This document shows positions 33,100 to 37,835 of a DNA stretch of 37,835 nt, piece by piece. Both the position numbers and the translations under genes were made by a program. Each line of letters starts with the position of its first letter. Position 1 is the first letter of the stretch. This stretch comes from an uncultured Mediterraneibacter sp. (lineage in GTDB: Bacteria > Bacillota > Clostridia > Lachnospirales > Lachnospiraceae), in NCBI RefSeq assembly GCF_934309415.1, contig NZ_CAKRDI010000029.1:1-37835 (forward strand). The letters are read 5' to 3'. The notes below the pieces were generated by a model. The model was not told where the DNA came from, made no database searches, and worked only from the letters and a program-made list of their open reading frames with translations.

Positions 33100-33242
33100 G
33101 TTACTGTTCACAGCATAGCTGTAAACAGTAACGTATCTCGCCATTTAGAATCGCCTTTGGCGATGGGCGAGATACATTCAGGACAAAACGTGCATCCTCC
33201 ATGCCAATCAGCGGAGTGATTGACATGGGAGTGAACAATAAC
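33100..33242. repeat. Family B MITE, 143 bp, upstream of the UPF0597 gene
   Basis: It begins GTTACTGTTCACAG and ends GTGAACAATAAC, with the full three-hairpin interior. The flanks GTAAAGTT (33092-33099) and GTAAAGTC (33243-33250) match at 7 of 8 positions, a target duplication. Its end lies 28 bp before the -35 box of the next gene. Confidence 0.88.
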
Positions 33243-33270
33243 GTAAAGTCTTACTGCCGCCACATCTCAC

Positions 33271-33299
33271 TTGACATCTAATTCTATCATTGATATTAT
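33271..33299 (+). promoter_or_regulatory. Promoter of the UPF0597 gene
   Basis: A perfect TTGACA (33271-33276), a 17-bp spacer and TATTAT (33294-33299), with a leader of about 43 nt. A palindrome covers the -10 box. Confidence 0.65.
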
Positions 33300-33306
33300 C
33301 AATGAT
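33286..33306. promoter_or_regulatory. 21-bp palindrome over the -10 box, probable operator
   Basis: ATCATTGATA, one T, TATCAATGAT: perfect 10-bp arms. The centre falls within the -10 box (33294-33299), the classic position for a repressor site. No regulator gene is adjacent. Confidence 0.65.
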
Positions 33307-33348
33307 ACGATCAGACGTATTATTAATTGTATTTTCAGGAGAACCATT

Positions 33349-34629
33349 ATGAATCAAATCTACGAACAGGAATATATTAACGTACTTCACAGAGAACTGG
33401 TTCCGGCACTTGGCTGTACCGAACCGATTGCCATTGCATATGCTGCCGCAAAAGTCACAGAAGTCCTCGGAAGTTTTCCAGAACATCTTGAGATCCGTTG
33501 CAGCGGAAACATTATCAAAAATGTAAAGGCAGTAGTTGTCCCAAACTCCAATGGACTCCGTGGTGTGGAAGCAGCCGCTGTCCTTGGCGCTGTCGGCGGC
33601 AATGCAGAGCGAAAACTGGAAGTTCTGGAAGAAATCACTTCTGAACATATTTCCAGAACTCAGGAATTACTGAAGCAGAATTACTGCACCTGCTCTTTAC
33701 AACAGGAAGTAGCTAACCTTTACATTGTCGCAATCGCTTCAAGCAGCGAACACACTGCAAGTGTCACGATCATCAACCGTCACACTTTTATTACAGAAAT
33801 TCAAAAAGATGGGGAAATTTTATATCAGCATGATCTCGTGGATGATACTGCTTCAGTAGACTGGTCACACTGGAATGTAAAAGAAATTCTGGAATTTGCG
33901 AATCATGTAAACTTAGATTCTGTCAAAGACGTAATCGAAAGACAGATCGAGTTAAATTCTGCGATTGCAGATGAAGGCCTCAATTCTGGATACGGAGCAC
34001 AGATTGGACGTACCATCCTGAAAGTTTACGGAAATGATGTAAAAGTTCGTGCAAGGGCCAGAGCTGCCGCCGGTTCCGATGCCCGTATGGGCGGATGTTC
34101 TCTTCCTGTTGTCATCAATTCAGGAAGTGGAAACCAGGGGATGACTGTCTCCCTGCCCGTTATCGAATTTGCAAAAGAATGGAAGGCATCTGAGGAAACT
34201 CTGTACCGTGCACTTGTCTTAAGTAACCTGATCTCCGTTTATCATAAACACTTTATCGGCAGTCTTTCCGCATTCTGCGGGGCAGTTACTGCTGCCTGCG
34301 GCTGTGGTTCAGCAATTACATATTTAAGCGGTGGCGGTTATGAAGAAATCGCCCGTACCATCATAAATACAGTAGCAAATGTCGGCGGAATCGTCTGCGA
34401 CGGTGCCAAGGCATCTTGCGCAGCCAAAATTGCCTCCGCCGTTGACGCTGCCATCCTCGGCCACTGCCTGAGCATGGAAGGTCTTTCTTTCCAACCGGGC
34501 GAAGGAATCATTCAGGAGTCACTGGATGAGACCATTAAAAGTGTCGGTTACATCGGACGTGTCGGAATGAAAGAAACTGATCTGGATATTCTGAAAATCA
34601 TGATGAATCATGTTACAGAGGAATTTTAG
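33349..34629 (+). CDS. UPF0597 family, L-cysteine-desulfidase-like protein
   Basis: A 426-residue protein of the UPF0597 family (YhaM/CyuA type), related to the alpha chain of iron-sulfur L-serine dehydratase. VPALGCTEPIAIAYAAAK is the hallmark near the N-terminus; GSDARMGGCSLPVVINSGSG and FCGAVTAACGCGSAITYL carry the conserved cysteines. Characterised members break L-cysteine into pyruvate, ammonia and sulfide. The ATG at 33349 has CAGGAG 5 nt upstream; the longer frame from 33271 would start inside the promoter. The stop codon TAG is the first three bases of a family A repeat, so the original C-terminus may have differed. Confidence 0.88.
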   Translation: MNQIYEQEYINVLHRELVPALGCTEPIAIAYAAAKVTEVLGSFPEHLEIRCSGNIIKNVKAVVVPNSNGLRGVEAAAVLGAVGGNAERKLEVLEEITSEHISRTQELLKQNYCTCSLQQEVANLYIVAIASSSEHTASVTIINRHTFITEIQKDGEILYQHDLVDDTASVDWSHWNVKEILEFANHVNLDSVKDVIERQIELNSAIADEGLNSGYGAQIGRTILKVYGNDVKVRARARAAAGSDARMGGCSLPVVINSGSGNQGMTVSLPVIEFAKEWKASEETLYRALVLSNLISVYHKHFIGSLSAFCGAVTAACGCGSAITYLSGGGYEEIARTIINTVANVGGIVCDGAKASCAAKIASAVDAAILGHCLSMEGLSFQPGEGIIQESLDETIKSVGYIGRVGMKETDLDILKIMMNHVTEEF

Positions 34630-34787
34630 AGCGTGTCTAAAATTCCTCTGTAAGATGTATGCCACAATTTGTAGGATATTTTGCCTGAATAAGGACGGCA
34701 TAGCTGGCTACGTCAACCGAATAAAGCTAAAATATATCGCAAAATGGGACTTGCGGATTGTAGAGATGATTTTTCTGTTCTTTTCTA
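34627..34787. repeat. Family A MITE, full-length, diverged; supplies a stop codon
   Basis: TAGAGCGTGTCTAAAATTCC at the left, a central GACGGCATAGCTGGCTACGTC hairpin region and TTGTAGAGATGATTTTTC at the right. About 161 bp in all, aligning end to end with the 74-237 copy. It fills the gap between the convergent UPF0597 and RelA/SpoT genes. Confidence 0.8.
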
Positions 34788-34794
34788 TTACTTT

Positions 34795-35784
34795 TTAATC
34801 AATCAGATCATTCTGGAATCTCGACAAATGCTCATATGGCAGGATCAAACGTCCACGGAACAGTCCGCAGCCATCATTGATCAGGCTGTTATTTGCCGCT
34901 GCAAACATATTTACGTCCAGTTTTGAGAGATCCAGTTCCAACAGTCTCATTCCACGCTCATATGCTTCATCAAATACTTTGCACTCTCCCACCGGGATCT
35001 CTGCCCTCCTGCTTCGTTCCTTTTCCTGACTCTTTTCATAGTTCCGGTGATTTGCTGTTCCGATCTCCGCAATATCATCCATTCGTTTGGTTCGAAGCTG
35101 GACCTCCATATAACTTTTCGAGCTGTTATCGTAAAATGTAATATGTAAAGACTGGTATTCCTCATTGCTGTGACCACAGACATAATCTCTGTAATAATGT
35201 CTCACTGCATCATTCATCAGAACAGAAGTACTCTCCTGCACCCCATGTGCTGATTCTGCCGCAAATCCACGTTCCTCAAGAAATCCGGGCAACGTATTGG
35301 CAATCTGATACAGATACTTCTGTTCCTCTTCTTCCAGAGTCTGTCCTGGTTTTAAATGACATTTCGGAAGCGAGATAACAATCCTGTATGCAATCAGATC
35401 ACGAAAACATACCAGTTTACTTTTTAATTCTTCATCAGACGGATAACTTCCATGTTTCATATAATAATCTGAAATATATTCAACAATATAACCATTAAAT
35501 TTCTCTTCCGCCCGAATCAGAGATTTAATCCGTCCCTTAAAAGTAAATGCAAGAAAAGGATAGTCTCCCGCCATATATTTATAATATTCTCTGATTTTCT
35601 GTGACTGCGCTGTAAGGAAATCATTGTGCTCCAATAATTCCTGAATCTGAACGAGAAAATCACAATGAATCCGGTCTATCTCATTCTGCTTTTCTTCTGC
35701 CTCCCTTTCCAGTGCAGAACTGTAATTTTTAAGAATTTTGAATATCGTATCCCCCGAATACAGATAATCATTCAATGTTATCAT
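34795..35784 (-). CDS. RelA/SpoT-domain (p)ppGpp synthetase-like protein
   Basis: A 329-residue protein. A helical N-terminal 100 residues precede a RelA/SpoT nucleotidyltransferase domain with CFRDLIAYRIVISLP, EEYQSLHITF and MEVQLRTKRMDDIAEIGTAN. These contain the expected Asp, the YQSLH loop and the catalytic Glu of the EVQLRT segment, so activity is plausible. There is no HD hydrolase, TGS or ACT domain, so it is a small-alarmone-synthetase-type protein, somewhat longer than usual. GAGGTGA precedes the ATG at 35784. The alternative is a related toxin-like pyrophosphokinase, but no antitoxin candidate is adjacent. Confidence 0.82.
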   Translation of the reverse strand: MITLNDYLYSGDTIFKILKNYSSALEREAEEKQNEIDRIHCDFLVQIQELLEHNDFLTAQSQKIREYYKYMAGDYPFLAFTFKGRIKSLIRAEEKFNGYIVEYISDYYMKHGSYPSDEELKSKLVCFRDLIAYRIVISLPKCHLKPGQTLEEEEQKYLYQIANTLPGFLEERGFAAESAHGVQESTSVLMNDAVRHYYRDYVCGHSNEEYQSLHITFYDNSSKSYMEVQLRTKRMDDIAEIGTANHRNYEKSQEKERSRRAEIPVGECKVFDEAYERGMRLLELDLSKLDVNMFAAANNSLINDGCGLFRGRLILPYEHLSRFQNDLID

Positions 35785-35982
35785 AGTTTGTCACCTCTCG
35801 TGTATTGCAGCATACTTGTCTGTTACATTCCATCATCCGCCGAACCGTTTTTTCTTGTATTCATGACATTTTCTGCTGTTTTCCTTTCTTGCAGGCTTCC
35901 TCCATTTTTCTACCTTCCGCTATTTTATCATTCTGCCGTCCATCGGTCAATTTAATCTTCCACAAATTATGACCTGTCTCCT

Positions 35983-36200
35983 GTGAAAAGCGTTTTTCAA
36001 AAAATCATCTGATTAATTATATTCTTACTTTTTACTGACTGTACTACTCATTTCCATTTATACTTTCATCCTTCAGAAAAATGATAGCACGAACACACTG
36101 GAAGCCGCTGTTGACAGGGACATCTCCTGTTCCGATGCCATCCATCAACTGGTCTCCAATCATTTTACCTGGGAAGATTTTACTGAAATAATTTTGTCGG
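35983..36200 (+). pseudogene. N-terminal remnant of a membrane sensor protein
   Basis: On the plus strand a short start (GTGAAAAGCGTTTTTCAA) runs into TGA. In a shifted frame the sequence continues as a membrane helix (YFLLTVLLISIYTFILQ) followed by NTLEAAVDRDISCSDAIHQL and HFTWEDFTEII. That looks like the N-terminal helix and start of the extracellular sensor domain of Lachnospiraceae membrane diguanylate cyclases or chemoreceptors. It is broken by a frameshift and cut off within about 70 codons. Family assignment is by eye. It accounts for half of the 441-bp gap 35785-36225; I see nothing in the rest. Confidence 0.45.
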
Positions 36201-36225
36201 CAACATTACAGGTACTGTTCTTTAA

Positions 36226-37596
36226 CTATTTATTTTTCTTTGACAAGAGTGCAATGACTTCACAATGAACCGTCTCGCAGAACTGGTCCACAGCTGTCAT
36301 CTTATCCACCTGGTATCCTGCGATCTGCATCATCTCAAGATCTCTTGCCAGACTTGTCATCTTACATGCAATATAGACGATCTTATCCACACCATAATCC
36401 AGAATCTTCGGAAGTGCCTTCGGGTGTACACCATCTCTCGGTGGATCCAGTACGATCACATCCGGTTTCTCCTGAATCTCATCCAGTACTTTAAACACAT
36501 CTCCTGCAATAAACTTACAGTTGGAAAGTCCATTCAGAGAAGCATTCTCTTTCGCTGCTTCCACTGCTTCTTCTACAATCTCAACACCGATTACTTCCTT
36601 TGCAACCGGAGCAAGCACCTGACTGATCGTTCCGGTTCCACTGAAGAGATCGAATACGGTCATATTATGAATATCCCCGATATATTCCCTTACAGTCTCA
36701 TACAGAACTTCCGCACCTCTGGAATTTGGCTGGAAGAAAGAGAACGGAGTAATCTTAAATTTCAGTCCAAGAAGTTCTTCATAGAAGAAATCCTGTCCAT
36801 AAAGAATCCTTGTCTCATCACTCTTTACAACATCAGAAAGAGAGTCATTCAGAATATGCAAGATTCCAACGATCTTTCCTTCCAGCGGAAGCGCAAGAAG
36901 CTGCTCCTTTAATTCAGTCAGATTATGCTCTTCCTGTGAGCTTGTCACCAGATTCACCAGAATCTCTCCGGTTGTATCTCCTCTTCTCAAAAGTAAATGT
37001 CTAAGATATCCCACATGCTGCATTTTCTTATAATAACTTACATTTCTCTCTTTAAAATAATTCAGCACACACAGAAGGATCTTATTCATATCTTCATGCA
37101 CCAGCTGACAGTCTCCTGCAGTCAGTACATCATATGTGCTTCCTTTCTTATGAAGTCCAAGAGAAAGCGGTCCGTCTTTGTACTCATCTCCAAATGAAAA
37201 TTCCATTTTATTTCTGTAATGGAATTCTTTCGGACTCTTCTTCACACCCTCAAAAGTATACTCGCCCTTCACGACCGGATCCATCAGTCTTCTGATCTGA
37301 CCTTCTTTCATCTTCACCTGCTCTTCATAATCCATCGTCTGGTACATACAGCCGCCACAGGCCGGGAAAATACTACAGACAGGTTCTCTTGTCTCCAATG
37401 GCGATTTTGCCAGCACTTCCAGTAATCTTCCTTCACCGTTTCCTCTTTTGAATTTATTGATCATAAAACGGATCTTCTGTCCCGGCATTCCGTTTTTTAC
37501 TGTTACATACTGATCTTCTTCCGGGATATAGACGATTCCTTTATTCGGAAAATCTACACGTTCAATTACGCCTTCATAAATCTGTCCTTTTTTCAT
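36226..37596 (-). CDS. rlmD: 23S rRNA (uracil-5-)-methyltransferase RlmD
   Basis: A 456-residue RumA-family enzyme. An N-terminal TRAM RNA-binding domain (YEGVIERVDFPNKGIVYIP) is followed by an iron-sulfur motif CSIFPACGGC with a further Cys in GDCQL. The Rossmann domain has VFDLFSGTGTISQ and LDPPRDGVHPKAL, with the catalytic Cys in YIACKMTSLARDLEM. It methylates a uridine C5 in 23S rRNA. The start at 37596 was preferred because AAGGAG lies 6 nt upstream; the frame extends 5 codons further to 37611. Firmicutes often have two paralogues (RlmD, RlmCD), so the exact target is not certain. Confidence 0.88.
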   Translation of the reverse strand: MKKGQIYEGVIERVDFPNKGIVYIPEEDQYVTVKNGMPGQKIRFMINKFKRGNGEGRLLEVLAKSPLETREPVCSIFPACGGCMYQTMDYEEQVKMKEGQIRRLMDPVVKGEYTFEGVKKSPKEFHYRNKMEFSFGDEYKDGPLSLGLHKKGSTYDVLTAGDCQLVHEDMNKILLCVLNYFKERNVSYYKKMQHVGYLRHLLLRRGDTTGEILVNLVTSSQEEHNLTELKEQLLALPLEGKIVGILHILNDSLSDVVKSDETRILYGQDFFYEELLGLKFKITPFSFFQPNSRGAEVLYETVREYIGDIHNMTVFDLFSGTGTISQVLAPVAKEVIGVEIVEEAVEAAKENASLNGLSNCKFIAGDVFKVLDEIQEKPDVIVLDPPRDGVHPKALPKILDYGVDKIVYIACKMTSLARDLEMMQIAGYQVDKMTAVDQFCETVHCEVIALLSKKNK

Positions 37597-37649
37597 CCTC
37601 TTCTCCTTCATCTTTTATTTATCTATCATTAGCACGTGTTTGAAAACTC

Positions 37650-37716
37650 GTTACTGTTCACAACATAGCGTCAAACAGTAATGTATCTTGTCATTTAGAA
37701 TCGCCTTTGGCGATGG
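37650..37716. repeat. Partial family B repeat
   Basis: The end hairpin is decayed (GTTACTGTTCACAACATAGC ... AAACAGTAAT). The next internal part CATTTAGAATCGCCTTTGGC is intact, after which the match stops. A decayed family A-like end (GCACGTGTTTGAAAACTC) lies just before it at 37632-37649. Confidence 0.65.
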
Positions 37717-37739
37717 AAATAGCACTGGAAGCAATACAT

Positions 37740-37768
37740 ATATATTCGCTTGCTATAATCTTTGTCAA
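37740..37768 (-). promoter_or_regulatory. Candidate promoter of rlmD
   Basis: On the minus strand TTGACA (37768-37763) is followed after 17-18 bp by an ATATATA stretch. The leader of about 140 nt would pass through the partial family B repeat. Confidence 0.35.
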
Positions 37769-37835
37769 GCGGATATTCGCAATCCGCTTCGCTACTTGCT
37801 CATAACCGAATAACTGCTCCGCAGTTTATCAGAAG
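37766..37835. other. Palindrome-rich sequence at the right edge
   Basis: AAGCGGAT and ATCCGCTT form an 8-bp stem with a 7-nt loop, and ACTGC/GCAGT forms a second within ATAACTGCTCCGCAGTTTAT. No reading frame is supported. It may be the end of a third repeat type cut by the window edge. Confidence 0.35.

Noticed and set aside
34795..35784. RelA/SpoT protein as half of a toxin-antitoxin pair
   Set aside because: No small partner gene is adjacent; one side is a MITE and the other a gene remnant.
36265..36912. Plus-strand frame of 215 residues opposite rlmD
   Set aside because: Antisense shadow of a conserved gene; no RBS and no recognisable motif.

Overview
The window looks like chromosome of a low-GC, Gram-positive gut clostridium, most likely Lachnospiraceae. 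The reasons are strong Shine-Dalgarno sites, protein families typical of that group, and a Pel locus of the monoderm type without outer-membrane parts. I do not commit to a genus. No rRNA, tRNA, CRISPR array, phage gene or transposase gene was seen.

Layout, left to right. Positions 1-3838 hold the start of an unidentified gene, an rRNA methyltransferase and a GGDEF/receiver/HD-GYP cyclic-di-GMP enzyme. Positions 4352-12673 are an accessory island: a PqqD-HprK-like kinase fusion, a small leader-bearing protein with the best promoter and RBS in the window, an ABC exporter, an Hpt protein, a Stealth sugar-phosphotransferase, an S26 signal-peptidase-like protein, a stand-alone PqqD protein and an NTP_transf_5-type nucleotidyltransferase. 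This set resembles the kinase-containing part of lasso-peptide and HPr-relative systems but has no macrocyclase, radical SAM maturase or YcaO in the window. It is the best candidate for an undescribed peptide or protein modification and export system.

Positions 12777-31177 are a polysaccharide locus, nearly all on the minus strand. From its promoter side it runs: SDR-GAF-degenerate GGDEF protein (PelD-like), PelE-like, large membrane protein, DUF2194 PelA-like protein, PelF, PelG, DUF2304, GT4, GT2, DUF4832 protein. A convergent DUF4832 paralogue, a flippase and a GT2 follow. Overlapping starts and stops indicate one long coupled operon that may begin at pdxY (32665). The receptor keeps the c-di-GMP I-site RxxD but has lost GGDEF, so the turnover enzyme at 1796-3838 could be part of its regulation.

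Positions 31196-37596 hold a TatD-linked radical SAM protein, a pyridoxamine kinase, a UPF0597 cysteine-desulfidase-like protein with a palindrome over its -10 box, a RelA/SpoT-domain protein, a broken sensor-gene remnant and rlmD.

Two families of non-coding mobile repeats (MITEs) riddle the gene borders. Family A is about 161-164 bp, with GAGCGTGTCT ends next to TA. Family B is exactly 143 bp, with GTTACTGTTCAC ends, three hairpins and 8-bp target duplications, and has a 33-bp solo-hairpin derivative. Insertions have supplied a stop codon, contributed in-frame residues to a protein and landed beside a truncated reading frame.
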